Source: Alteromonadaceae bacterium
GTDB taxonomy: Bacteria > Pseudomonadota > Gammaproteobacteria > Enterobacterales > Alteromonadaceae
Length of the DNA stretch: 64,000 nucleotides
NCBI GenBank assembly: GCA_014872785.1
Contig: WKFJ01000014.1
Location: forward strand, 62,001-126,000
Reading direction: 5' to 3'
The position numbers and the translations under genes were made by a program. Positions 8,734 to 17,416 of this stretch are shown in pieces. A model generated the notes under the pieces. It saw nothing but the letters and a program-made list of their open reading frames with translations, made no database searches and was not told where the DNA came from. Positions within the stretch are counted from its first letter, which is position 1. Each line of letters opens with the position of its first letter.

Positions 8734-9723
8734 TTAGTCTACGCTAACAACGACCTTGCCGACCGCTTTGCCACTAGACAACAAATCATGCGCCTGTGCA
8801 ATTTCTGTGTAAGAGAAATCGCTTGCATCTAACACAGGTTTCACCCCTCCCACATCAACAATTTCAGCGAGTTTGGTTAAGATTTGGTGGTGCTCAAATC
8901 GCTTGTGGTTGTGCAGCATAGGAATAAGCATAAATACCACATGTAGAGATAAGCCTTTGAAGTGCGCCGTAGTTAGGTCAAGTTCACACAGTGACACGGT
9001 TGAGGCTACCTGGCCGTTTAATGCTGCGGCTTCAAATGAGTTTGCCATATTAGCACCGCCAACCGAATCGTAAACAACATCAAAGCCAGCTCCATCAGTG
9101 TGTTTCGCCACATAGTCAGCGACAGATTCGGTTTTGTAGTTGATGGCAGTAGCACCCAGGTGTTCGATTAGCGCCATTTGTGACTCGCCACCACCTGTAG
9201 CATAAACATTAGCACCAAAGTATTTGGCTAGTTGCAATGCTATGTGGCCAACACCGCCCGTACCGCCGTGTAAGAGTACTTTTTGGCCTTCACTGACTTG
9301 TGCTCTTTTTAATCCTTCATAAGCGGTGATGCCAACCAGAGGTAAGGCTGCTGTTTCACGCATGGAGAGTGATTTTGGCTTGTGTGCGATGAGATTTGCA
9401 TCGGCCAGCATGTATTGCGCGAGGGCGCCTTGCAGATCTGCCAGACCGCCTGCACAGCCATAAACTTCATCGCCAACACTAAAATTGCTGACGCCTTCGC
9501 CAATTTCAGTGACGGTACCGGCGAAATCCATGCCGAGTATGGCGGGTAAATCAGGAGACAGAGGCAAATCCTTACCCATTTGTCTTATCATAGTGTCCAC
9601 CGTGTTAACACTACTCGCGGCTATCTTAATCACCACATGTCCTGCTTTTATTGTGGGTGCAGCCACCTCAGTTGCTTCAAACACGTCACTGTTGCCGTAG
9701 GCATTTACCACCATCGCTTTCAT
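8734..9723 (-). CDS. MDR-superfamily NAD(P)-dependent oxidoreductase (quinone-reductase-like)
   Basis: A 329-residue medium-chain dehydrogenase/reductase. The N-terminal GroES-like part contains LPAILGMDFAGTVTEIGEGVSNFSVGDEVYG, and the cofactor loop is HGGTGGVGHIALQLAKYFGANVYATGG (about residues 153-179). The cysteine-rich structural zinc loop of classical alcohol dehydrogenases is absent, which fits the zinc-independent quinone oxidoreductase branch that reduces quinones or enones with NADPH. It lies 129 bases downstream of a LysR regulator on the same strand, so that regulator is a plausible controller. Confidence 0.88.
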   Translation of the reverse strand: MKAMVVNAYGNSDVFEATEVAAPTIKAGHVVIKIAASSVNTVDTMIRQMGKDLPLSPDLPAILGMDFAGTVTEIGEGVSNFSVGDEVYGCAGGLADLQGALAQYMLADANLIAHKPKSLSMRETAALPLVGITAYEGLKRAQVSEGQKVLLHGGTGGVGHIALQLAKYFGANVYATGGGESQMALIEHLGATAINYKTESVADYVAKHTDGAGFDVVYDSVGGANMANSFEAAALNGQVASTVSLCELDLTTAHFKGLSLHVVFMLIPMLHNHKRFEHHQILTKLAEIVDVGGVKPVLDASDFSYTEIAQAHDLLSSGKAVGKVVVSVD

Positions 9724-9852
9724 ATCTCTGCTCCGAAATTGTTCAAGTGGTAACTAGGTTAAAGTAATAAAAAATATAATAAATGCGTTTAATTTAAACT
9801 CAGTTTATTGATTTTCTATATAATTGAATTGTGGGGTATCGAATTCTGGTAG

Positions 9853-10761
9853 TTAGCGCCCCCATATTGGAGGAGTGCCGATTTTTTCTATTAAGAAGTC
9901 GATAAAAACACGAACCTTCGCCGTAAGCACATTTGATTTTGGATAAACCAACCAGATGGCAGAGTCATCTTTGACGCTGTATTCAGGTAGCACTCTGATT
10001 AGTGTTTTGGCTTTAAGCTCTTCGTGTACGCTCCAATAAGCATGCATTGCGATACCAACCCCCGCTTTTGTGGCAACCCTAAGGCTAGCGCCGTCGTCAC
10101 AGGCGATGCGATTTTTGCCGCCGGTTGGAGGAAAGGTAGATTGGCGCCCGTCAGTTGTGGCAATGAGTTTGCGTGTACTGCCACGGCGAAACACCAATAG
10201 CTCATGGTGGGTGAGATCTTCAGGGGTTGAAGGAGTGCCAAATTTAGCGAGGTACTCTGGCGAAGCACACAAGATACGGTTGTCGTCGGCCAGTTTGCGC
10301 GCACGTAAATTACTATCTTCAATCGCATAGTTACGCAGCGCTAAATCGTAGCCGCCTTCTATCAGATTAAGTTGCATATCAGATAAGTGCAATTGCAAGT
10401 CGATACCTGGGTACCGTTCTAAGAATTCGGGAAGAATGGGGGCGATATAAAGCTGAGCGAAGGTACTTGAGGCGGCGAATCGCAGTGTACCGGAGGCTTG
10501 GCTCTGGCCTTTACCCAGTGCGGCATATGCCGCTTCCTCCTGAGCTAGAATCTCTTTTGCGAAAGGTAAAAACTCAGCACCTTCAATACTCAAAGATACT
10601 TTTCTGGTTGAGCGGTGAAACAGATCTGCTCCGAGTTGGTTTTCTAATTTCGCTAGTCTGGCACTGGCGACTGCCGGTGCCAATCCCAACTGACGACCCG
10701 CTTTACTGATGTTCAGCATTTCAGCAGCAACGACAAACAGCCTCACACCTTCGGTATCCAT
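9853..10761 (-). CDS. LysR-family transcriptional regulator
   Basis: A 302-residue regulator with an N-terminal winged helix-turn-helix (MDTEGVRLFVVAAEMLNISKAGRQLG..., residues 1-60) and a C-terminal effector-binding domain (about 88-300; ASSTFAQLYIAPILPEFLERYPGIDLQL). The start is the ATG at 10761, preceded by GAGGACG; an in-frame TTG four codons upstream is less likely. It is divergent from the enoyl-CoA hydratase operon across 143 AT-rich bases, the usual arrangement for a LysR regulator and its target. The intergenic DNA carries CGAA/TTCG and GAATT dyads, but no operator can be named. Confidence 0.93.
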   Translation of the reverse strand: MDTEGVRLFVVAAEMLNISKAGRQLGLAPAVASARLAKLENQLGADLFHRSTRKVSLSIEGAEFLPFAKEILAQEEAAYAALGKGQSQASGTLRFAASSTFAQLYIAPILPEFLERYPGIDLQLHLSDMQLNLIEGGYDLALRNYAIEDSNLRARKLADDNRILCASPEYLAKFGTPSTPEDLTHHELLVFRRGSTRKLIATTDGRQSTFPPTGGKNRIACDDGASLRVATKAGVGIAMHAYWSVHEELKAKTLIRVLPEYSVKDDSAIWLVYPKSNVLTAKVRVFIDFLIEKIGTPPIWGR

Positions 10762-10904
10762 TAGCGTCCTCAAATAATAATTATATATAAAAAGCGAATA
10801 GTGAATTCAAATATAGGTCGTTTAACAATTTTTTCAATAGAATATGGTGGTGGACGAATAATTTAGTTCGCATTCTTGCATCAACATTATCTAGGAAAAT
10901 AATT

Positions 10905-11753
10905 ATGAAAAATGACAACTTCACGACGTTTAAAGTGGATATTGAACAAGGTATTGCTTGGATAACATTTGACTATCCGCCAGTTAACGTCCAGGGATTA
11001 CCCATGTTAGCTGACTTAAATATGTTGGCGCAGAAATTGGAGGCTGACAAAAGTGTGAAAGTTGTTGTGTTCCAATCAAATCACCCGGAAATATTTGTGT
11101 GTCACGCTGACACTGCGTTTCTAAAAGATATGTCGTGCAAAGCGGTCTCGCGTGAAGAAGTCAAACTATTGGACTTGCAAGTTGTTCTTGAACGCATTAG
11201 CAAACTACCACAAGCGACTATCGCGAAGATTGAAGGTTTTGCGCGCGGTGGCGGCCATGAATTCGCATTGGCGTGTGATATGCGTTTTGCTGCACGCGGC
11301 AAGGCTAAGTTTATGCAGATGGAAGTTGGAATGGGAATTCTGCCTTGTGGTGGCGGTGCGTCTCGAATGGCTCGTCAAGTTGGTCTAGGTCGAGCACTGG
11401 AGATTGTCTTGGGTCCACGTGACTGGGATGCAGATGAAGCAGAACGAGTTGGCACCGTGAATCGCGCATTAGATGCTGATGAAATCGGGCCATATGTGGA
11501 GCAACTCGCAAAACGCATCGCCTTGTGGCCTTCTGAATCTATTAACGCAACTAAGCAGGCGGTTTATGAATCTATTGATTTACCCATTGCTGAAGCCCTA
11601 AAAGCGGAGGCTTATTGGTTGTATCAGGCAACGAGCCAAACGTCAGCACTTACGCGTTTTAAATGGGCAGACGAGCAAGGAGCTCAGTTTGATATGGAAA
11701 ATCAGCGCAACTGGCCAGAAATGTTAGTGGGTGTTCAGGATATCAACGACTAG
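10905..11753 (+). CDS. Enoyl-CoA hydratase/isomerase family protein
   Basis: Crotonase-fold protein of 282 residues. The oxyanion-hole region and core motif are visible: SNHPEIFVCHADTAFL (about 65-80) and IEGFARGGGHEFALACDMRFAA (about 108-129), then EVGMGILPCGGGASRMARQVG. The residue position that carries the first catalytic Glu in hydratases lies in MEVGMGILP, but the second is not clear, so hydratase versus isomerase or another crotonase activity is open. First gene of a three-gene operon with a luciferase-like oxidoreductase and an SDR, divergent from a LysR gene. Confidence 0.88.
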   Translation: MKNDNFTTFKVDIEQGIAWITFDYPPVNVQGLPMLADLNMLAQKLEADKSVKVVVFQSNHPEIFVCHADTAFLKDMSCKAVSREEVKLLDLQVVLERISKLPQATIAKIEGFARGGGHEFALACDMRFAARGKAKFMQMEVGMGILPCGGGASRMARQVGLGRALEIVLGPRDWDADEAERVGTVNRALDADEIGPYVEQLAKRIALWPSESINATKQAVYESIDLPIAEALKAEAYWLYQATSQTSALTRFKWADEQGAQFDMENQRNWPEMLVGVQDIND

Positions 11754-11764
11754 TTTTGTGTAAG

Positions 11765-11799
11765 CAGCCAGCCTTAACTTAATTTTTAGTGGCTGGCTG
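11765..11799 (+). repeat. Inverted repeat inside the operon
   Basis: CAGCCAGCC (11765-11773) and GGCTGGCTG (11791-11799) form a perfect 9-bp stem around a 17-base AT-rich loop in the gap between the enoyl-CoA hydratase and luciferase-like genes. There is no T-run, so it is more likely an mRNA stability or processing hairpin than a terminator. Confidence 0.7.
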
Positions 11800-11815
11800 T
11801 CATTGGGGGGCATAT

Positions 11816-12808
11816 ATGCAGTTTGAAAACATTAATAAAGGGTATAACTCTACGTTCCAATTTGGTCGTTTGAGCGTAGGTTTGGTTGTGCCAATTGAGC
11901 GTTACGAGCACAGTCCTGTGCCAGCCATGAACCGCGATATTGCAAGAGTTAAACTTGCAGAAGAATTAGGCTTTAGCGCGGTTTGGCTGAGAGATGTGCC
12001 CTTTAATGTGCCCAATTTCGGTGATGCGGGGCAAACGTTTGATCCCTTTGTATATCTCGGTTTTTTAGCAGCACAAACAAAGCGAATTGGGCTGGGAGTT
12101 GCCAGTATTAACTTGCCACTGCGCCATCCACTGCATGTTGCAAAGTCAGCCGCGAGTATAGACAAACTCTCTGGTGGAAGATTGTTGCTGGGAGTTGCTT
12201 CCGGCGACAGACCACAAGAATATCCAGCAATGGATTTTGACTTTGACAAGCGAGGTCTTCGCTTTCGTGAAAGTTTTGAATATATTCGACAAATGCAATC
12301 GACAGTGCCGGTGTTTAATAATGTTTATGGAAGCCTTAGGGGCGACATTGACATGCTACCTAAAGCCAGTGGGGAAAAGTTACCATTGTTGGTCACTGGT
12401 GGCAGTCAACAAGACCCCAAATGGATAGCAAAGCATGCCGATGGCTGGATGCTATATCCACAATCAGCCGAAATTCAGCAGAAGATTATTTCAAAGTGGC
12501 ATGCCACTCTCGCTGAATTTAACAGGCTTCCACAACCTGTGATGCAGCCGTTTTATCTGGATTTAGTCGCGTCTAAGCAATCGCGTCCTCAGCCTATTCA
12601 CCTGGGATTGCGTACAGATACAGAATTTCTAATTGAATATCTAACATCGCTCGAGGCCGCTGGTGTCAACCATGTGGCGTTAAACCTGAGATTTAATAAA
12701 AGCGATATTGACGATACATTGGCAATATTGGCTTCTGATGTTTTGCCGCACTTTAACAATAAAAGCAAACAGCACAACGAGACTGTTTGTGAGGAATTAA
12801 TATCATGA
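11816..12808 (+). CDS. Luciferase-like (LLM class) flavin-dependent oxidoreductase
   Basis: A 330-residue TIM-barrel flavoprotein of the bacterial luciferase-like superfamily, resembling the BA3436-type subgroup (TIGR03571). Seen: FGRLSVGLVVPIERY at the N-terminus, LAEELGFSAVWLRDVPF, TKRIGLGVASINLPLRHPLHVAKSAASIDKLSGGRLLLGVASGDRPQE (about 90-137), LLVTGGSQQDPKWIAKHADGWMLYP. Family members oxidise organic substrates with reduced FMN and oxygen, or use F420; the substrate here is unknown. The ATG at 11816 follows a GGGGGG ribosome site; the upstream GTG at 11789 lies within an inverted repeat. The stop overlaps the SDR start by 4 bases. Confidence 0.9.
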   Translation: MQFENINKGYNSTFQFGRLSVGLVVPIERYEHSPVPAMNRDIARVKLAEELGFSAVWLRDVPFNVPNFGDAGQTFDPFVYLGFLAAQTKRIGLGVASINLPLRHPLHVAKSAASIDKLSGGRLLLGVASGDRPQEYPAMDFDFDKRGLRFRESFEYIRQMQSTVPVFNNVYGSLRGDIDMLPKASGEKLPLLVTGGSQQDPKWIAKHADGWMLYPQSAEIQQKIISKWHATLAEFNRLPQPVMQPFYLDLVASKQSRPQPIHLGLRTDTEFLIEYLTSLEAAGVNHVALNLRFNKSDIDDTLAILASDVLPHFNNKSKQHNETVCEELIS

Positions 12809-13627
12809 GTAAAACAATTTTAATTACCGGCTCCACTGATGGAATCGGTCTGTTGACCGCAGATGCTTTGGTGAAGCAAGGTCACAAAGTAATTGTGCAC
12901 GGTAGAAACCAAACAAAACTTACAGACGCGGTTGCACAACTAAGTCGTTCAAACCCATCACATGACATAGATCAGGTATTGGCTGATTTGTCTGATCTGG
13001 CACAAGTCACGGAAATGGTAAAAAGCATTGAAAAAAAAATACAAACACCTCGATGTGTTAATCAACAATGCGGGTATTTATCGCACCAATATCACCCAAG
13101 CTGCTGGTGGATTGGATTTGCGCTTTGTGGTGAATACACTCGCCCCATATTACCTGACAAAATCATTAAAACCGTTAATGAACAGCGATGCTCGTGTAGT
13201 GAATCTATCATCCGCTGCACAAGCTCCTCTGATGGCGGAGGAGTTAACTAAGCACAGTCCGTTGAGTGACGGCTCGGTGTATGCGAAGAGTAAATTGGCG
13301 CTTACCATGTGGTCTCGTTACTGCGCACTAAATAAAGACGCAAACAGTCCGCTAATGGTCGCTGTTAATCCTGCCTCTATGTTGGGCAGCAAGATGGTTA
13401 AAGAAGCCTACGGAGTGAGCGGTGGTGATATGAGCATTGGCGCTGATATCTTGGTTAGAGCGGCCATTTCTGGAGAGTTTGCGGATGCCAATGGTAAATA
13501 CTTCGACAATGATATCGGCCAGTTCTCCTCGCCACATCCTGATGCACTCGATGACAATAAGTGCCGACAAGTAGTCGACGCAATTGAAGGTGTGTTGTCT
13601 AAATTTTTTGCAGAACCTGCGAACTAG
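12805..13627 (+). pseudogene. Short-chain dehydrogenase/reductase split by a +1 frameshift at an A9 run
   Basis: The first frame (from ATG 12805) gives a normal SDR start, with the cofactor motif TGSTDGIGLL and VHGRNQTKL, up to about residue 77, then fails and stops at 13251. The second frame (from about 13028 to 13627) continues the protein: YKHLDVLINNAG, VVNLSSAAQ, and the catalytic YAKSK. The join is at nine A at 13031-13039; with eight A the two parts form one 273-residue SDR reading EKKYKHLDVLINNAG. Either the gene is broken in this strain, it is rescued by slippage, or the extra A is a sequencing error. Third gene of the operon, overlapping the LLM gene. Confidence 0.9.
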
Positions 13628-13658
13628 TAGTATCCGTAGTTTGTCTTTTGATTTGACA

Positions 13659-13680
13659 TTGAGCCCCGATTAGGGCTCAA
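13659..13680. terminator. Hairpin between convergent SDR and PhnA-type genes
   Basis: TTGAGCCC and GGGCTCAA form a perfect 8-bp stem with loop CGATTA in the 56-base gap between two convergent genes. Flanking T-runs are short, so it is a plausible but not ideal bidirectional terminator. Confidence 0.6.
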
Positions 13681-13683
13681 GTT

Positions 13684-14253
13684 CTATTTCGACTTCTTCA
13701 CATACTGGGTCAGTATGACAATATGCTGACCATTTACCTTACCTTCAATATGAGTTGGGTCATCATGAGATAATCCAATATTACGCACTGCTGTGCCGCG
13801 TTTGGCGATAAAGCCAGTTCCTTTGACTGGCAGATCTTTGATGAGTACAACGGTATCGCCTGGCGCTAATACTACGCCGTTGCTGTCTTTGTGTAATGTG
13901 CTGGCATCTTTTACCAGTGGCTCTGCATTTGCCCACACAAGTGTGTCTTCTTCCAAATACATCATGTCTAACAAATCTTGCGGCCAGCCTTCCTCTTTTA
14001 TCGTATCTAAAATGCGCCACACCATCACTTGCACTGGCGCATTGGTATTCCACATGCTGTCATTGAGGCAGCGCCAGTGATTGACATTCATCTCAGAAGG
14101 CGAGGAGAGTTGTTCACGGCAGTCGACACATAAAAGAATATGATTGTCTGCGCTGGCTTGCTCAAATGGTACTACACCTACCATTTCAAGTTGGTTTGGT
14201 GACTTACACAACTCACAGCAATTTTCTGCTCGCTGCATTAAAATCTCTTTCAT
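13684..14253 (-). CDS. PhnA/YjdM-type zinc-ribbon domain protein
   Basis: A 189-residue protein. The N-terminus has a zinc-ribbon pair, CCELC at about 12-16 and LLCVDC at about 40-45. The C-terminal 70 residues match the PhnA domain: DSNGVVLAPGDTVVLIKDLPVKG...KRGTAVRNIGLSHDDPTHIEGKVNGQHIVILTQYVKKSK. Despite the name, the PhnA domain protein is not phosphonoacetate hydrolase and its role is unsettled. It is longer than the 110-residue E. coli YjdM because of a helical middle part. The start has a good GGAGGG ribosome site. Downstream of the 123-bp repeat element. Confidence 0.88.
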   Translation of the reverse strand: MKEILMQRAENCCELCKSPNQLEMVGVVPFEQASADNHILLCVDCREQLSSPSEMNVNHWRCLNDSMWNTNAPVQVMVWRILDTIKEEGWPQDLLDMMYLEEDTLVWANAEPLVKDASTLHKDSNGVVLAPGDTVVLIKDLPVKGTGFIAKRGTAVRNIGLSHDDPTHIEGKVNGQHIVILTQYVKKSK

Positions 14254-14308
14254 GCTCGATAACCCTCCAATAACAAGCGCGCAGGGTAGAGCTATTGGCG
14301 CGTATTGT

Positions 14309-14431
14309 CTAGAGCCTGTTGATCTTTGTTGTTGCTTTTGGGCTTAGCCCACTAGACCTGCGAAGCAATACCTCGATCAGACAGCGCTCCGATTGAACAA
14401 AACTGATACCGTGAAGGTTAACAGGCTCTAG
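14309..14431. mobile_element. 123-bp inverted-repeat element, MITE candidate
   Basis: The 12-base terminal repeats CTAGAGCCTGTT (14309-14320) and AACAGGCTCTAG (14420-14431) are perfect inverted copies and enclose 99 bases with no coding frame, including a small internal palindrome GGGCTTAGCCC. The right arm provides the last codon and stop of the Lrp gene. The right 36 bases match the terminator behind the macrodomain gene (27500-27535) at 30 of 36 positions, so this is a repeated sequence, not a private hairpin. No transposase is present. A miniature transposable element is the best guess. Confidence 0.55.
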
Positions 14432-14880
14432 CTGCGTTCGTCTTTTGCAGAATTTAATACTACGTGGGTAATGGGGTTAGAAATCACAGGCACCGTACCC
14501 AACACCTCCGTGTGAAATTCCTTAAACGCCTTCAAGTCTTTGGTTTCTACTCGTAGCAGGTACTCAAAGTTGCCAGTGACATTATGGCATTCAGTCACCT
14601 CGGAGATACTTCGAATGGTTTCTTCAAACGCATGCTGGGTCTTGATGGAATGTTCCTTTAGTACAATACCTACGTAGGCCAAGAATCCCTTACCCAGCAT
14701 GTCATTGTTGATAGTAGCTCTATATCCGCTGATAACACCTGATTTTTCTAATTCTGCGACTCTGCGCAAACACGCTGAAGGTGAGAGTCCTACGCGATCG
14801 GCAAGTTCTTTATTGGGAATGCGACCATTCCGTTTTAATTCTTGCAATATTATTTCGTTGTATCTGTCAATTTTGCTCAT
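14428..14880 (-). CDS. Lrp/AsnC-family transcriptional regulator
   Basis: A 150-residue feast/famine regulator: N-terminal helix-turn-helix (IDRYNEIILQELKRNGRIPNKELADRVGLSPSACLRRVAELEKSGVI, residues 3-50) and a C-terminal RAM/ACT-like ligand domain with the SEVTECHNVTGNFEYLLRVE core. It is divergent from the aromatic amino acid hydroxylase gene over 171 AT-rich bases, so it probably senses an aromatic amino acid and controls that gene. Its stop codon TAG lies in the right arm of the 123-bp inverted-repeat element, so the original C-terminus may have been altered by insertion. Confidence 0.94.
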   Translation of the reverse strand: MSKIDRYNEIILQELKRNGRIPNKELADRVGLSPSACLRRVAELEKSGVISGYRATINNDMLGKGFLAYVGIVLKEHSIKTQHAFEETIRSISEVTECHNVTGNFEYLLRVETKDLKAFKEFHTEVLGTVPVISNPITHVVLNSAKDERS

Positions 14881-15051
14881 TTATTGATATTAAATGTTAA
14901 TTGTTAGTTAAATTTGCGCTCAAATTCCATCAAATTCGACATAAAATTGCAATAGTAAAAATGAGCGGATTTATAGCGTGTTTAGAACGAATTATGACCT
15001 ATGCTTAAGCGAAGCTGATTGTATTGTTCCTGCGCGCGAGGTGGATAAACA

Positions 15052-16815
15052 ATGAAATCACAACAAGACATTATCAACAGTCTCCCAGTCCATTTGCGAC
15101 CTTTTATTTCAAAGCAGAATTACGACGACTATACGCCTCAAGATCAGGCTGTATGGCGCTTTTTAATGTATCAACTCACCACAAATTTAAAGGCCTCTGC
15201 GCATCCATTGTATTTTGATGGGCTCAAAGGAACCGGTATCGATGTGGAGTCGATCCCCAAAATTGAAGTGATGAATCAACAATTGAGCAAGATTGGTTGG
15301 CGCGCAGCGGTTGTTGATGGCTTCATTCCTCCGGCTATTTTTATCGAGTTTCTAGCACATCGCGTATTGGTAGTGGCGGTCAACATTCGCTCAATTGATC
15401 ACATGCTCTATACCCCAGCTCCTGATATTATTCACGAGTCAGCGGGACATGCGCCTTTTATTATTGACATAGATTATGCAGAGTATTTGGAAAATGTCGG
15501 TAAAGTAGGGCGCAGAGTCATCTCCAGCAAAGGCGATATTGATTTTTACGAAGCCATCCGCGCATTGTCTATTATCAAAGAAAGCCCTGACTCTTCGGCT
15601 CAGGAAATCGCAGATGCTGAGCAACATCTTACGAACACTATTGATAAGTACAAAGACGACAAGCCATCTGAAGCAACCCTGTTGTCGAGATTGCAATGGT
15701 GGACAACAGAATATGGCTTGGTTGGCACTGTCGACGACTATCGAATTTATGGCGCTGGGTTATTGTCCTCACTAGGTGAGAGTACTAACTGCCTCGATGA
15801 TGATAAAGTGAAGAAGATTCCACTGACCATCAACGCCATCGCAACTACCTACGACATCACCAATGAACAGCCAAACTTATTCGTTGCTAAAAACTGTCGT
15901 CACCTTTCTCAAATAGCGGAAGAGTTTGAACGCAGCTTGTGTTACTACAAAGGCGGTAGTGAATCATTGTGCGCAGCTGTGGAAGCCGAAACGGTGAATA
16001 CCGCTGTTTATTGCTCTGGATTAGAGGTGAGCGGTGTTATTTCTAATGTCGTGCGCGATGCTACCGGAAATGTAATTTATTTTAATACCACAGGGCCTAC
16101 ACAACTTGCTTATCGCGAAAAGGAAATTGAGGGGCACGGCACAGATTATCACGCGCCGGGCTTTGGCAGTCCGGTTGGCAAGTTACAAGCGCAAAATCGC
16201 TGTTTGTCCACTTACAGTATTGATAATCTCAAATTATACGGCATAGAAATTGGCAAGCGTGTTCAGCTTGAATTCTTATCGGGCATCACTGTTGATGGTG
16301 TTTTGATCTCTATTTATCGCCGCGATGGTAAAAACCTGTTACTCAGTTTTGAAGATTGTACCGTTACCGATTTGGAAAACAATATGTTGTTTGCGCCAGA
16401 TTGGGGCACCTACGATATGGCTGTCGGACAGGATATTACTTCTGTTTATGGTGGCTCAGCGGATCAATCTACGTATCCTTTATACAAACAACCTTCGGAC
16501 AGTGTGACGTTAAAAACGGATTTTGATCAGGAAAAATTGGCATTGTTCGATTTTTACCGACAAATTCGCGCATTGCGAGAATCGGGTGAACAAGACGCTG
16601 CCCGATTGAGTCAGCTGACCCAAGATTACGTCGCCAGCGTACATGAGGAATGGTTGGTGTACTTTGAGTTATTAGAGCTCAATGTAAATTATGATTCTGA
16701 CCAAAATACGATTACGTCTTTGCGCGTCAAACTTGTTGCATTGCGCGCTGAGGCAAATGAAGAAACCCAAACCTTAATCAATTACGGTTTGAACAGATTT
16801 TCGATAACGGAGTAA
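15052..16815 (+). CDS. Aromatic amino acid hydroxylase, long form (phenylalanine 4-monooxygenase-like)
   Basis: Tetrahydropterin-dependent non-haem iron hydroxylase; the family converts Phe to Tyr, or Tyr or Trp to hydroxylated products. The iron facial triad is visible: His128 and His133 in PDIIHESAGHAPF and Glu220 in QWWTTEYGL. At 587 residues it is about twice as long as the usual bacterial PhhA: the catalytic part is in the N-terminal 290 or so residues and the C-terminal half (from about 300) has no recognised motif. Similar long forms are known in other bacteria. GAGGTGG precedes the ATG. No pterin dehydratase gene is adjacent. An FMN reductase follows 7 bases later. Confidence 0.88.
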   Translation: MKSQQDIINSLPVHLRPFISKQNYDDYTPQDQAVWRFLMYQLTTNLKASAHPLYFDGLKGTGIDVESIPKIEVMNQQLSKIGWRAAVVDGFIPPAIFIEFLAHRVLVVAVNIRSIDHMLYTPAPDIIHESAGHAPFIIDIDYAEYLENVGKVGRRVISSKGDIDFYEAIRALSIIKESPDSSAQEIADAEQHLTNTIDKYKDDKPSEATLLSRLQWWTTEYGLVGTVDDYRIYGAGLLSSLGESTNCLDDDKVKKIPLTINAIATTYDITNEQPNLFVAKNCRHLSQIAEEFERSLCYYKGGSESLCAAVEAETVNTAVYCSGLEVSGVISNVVRDATGNVIYFNTTGPTQLAYREKEIEGHGTDYHAPGFGSPVGKLQAQNRCLSTYSIDNLKLYGIEIGKRVQLEFLSGITVDGVLISIYRRDGKNLLLSFEDCTVTDLENNMLFAPDWGTYDMAVGQDITSVYGGSADQSTYPLYKQPSDSVTLKTDFDQEKLALFDFYRQIRALRESGEQDAARLSQLTQDYVASVHEEWLVYFELLELNVNYDSDQNTITSLRVKLVALRAEANEETQTLINYGLNRFSITE

Positions 16816-16822
16816 TGAGTTA

Positions 16823-17416
16823 ATGAGCAATGTAGCGATTATTGTAGGCAGTCACCGCGAGCATTCAGAAAGTTTGAAGGTGGGCAAAATGATAGCGGGT
16901 AAACTGGAACAACATGCCAGTTGCGACAGCGCTCAAATTGTAGAGCTTGCCACAGCGGGTTTGCCTGACTGGAGTGAATCCTATTCTGATGCAGAGCAAA
17001 CAGCCATTGATGGCGTAAAAGAGACCTTGGCATCGGCGGATGCTTTAGTGGTTATTTCTCCCGAGTGGAATGGTATGGTTCCGGCGAAGTTAAAGAACTT
17101 CTTCTTATTATTCTCTGCCGCTGAATTAGGTCACAAGCCGGGTTTAATCGCTTCGGTGTCAGCAGGCATTGGTGGGACTTATCCAATTGCGGAGTTGCGC
17201 ACCAGCTCTTACAAGAATTGCAGAATTTGCTACTTACCTGAGCACATTATCTATCGTCAAATTGGCGAGCACTTCAATGAAGAAGGTGCCGAGGCGGATG
17301 ATTACATGTTGCGCAGAACAGATTACGCATTAGAGATTTTGCTGCAATACAGCCAAGCACTTGCCAGCGTGCGTAAAAACTTACCTGACGGCAGTGATTT
17401 CGCAAACGGCATGTAA
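16823..17416 (+). CDS. NAD(P)H-dependent FMN reductase family protein
   Basis: Flavodoxin-fold protein of 197 residues. Residues 1-12 (MSNVAIIVGSHR) form the phosphate-binding loop for FMN, and SPEWNGMVPAKLKNFFLLFS (about 78-97) is the second family signature, corresponding to the SPEYN motif of azoreductase/FMN reductases. It lies 7 bases after the aromatic hydroxylase and ends at a strong terminator, so the two form an operon; it could supply reduced flavin or reduce a pterin or quinone by-product, which is inference. The last 18 bases, including the stop, are duplicated in tandem just downstream. Confidence 0.88.
   Translation: MSNVAIIVGSHREHSESLKVGKMIAGKLEQHASCDSAQIVELATAGLPDWSESYSDAEQTAIDGVKETLASADALVVISPEWNGMVPAKLKNFFLLFSAAELGHKPGLIASVSAGIGGTYPIAELRTSSYKNCRICYLPEHIIYRQIGEHFNEEGAEADDYMLRRTDYALEILLQYSQALASVRKNLPDGSDFANGM

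Noticed and set aside
13684..14253. Phosphonoacetate hydrolase
   Set aside because: The name PhnA is shared by two unrelated families; this protein has the small zinc-ribbon PhnA domain and no hydrolase metal site.
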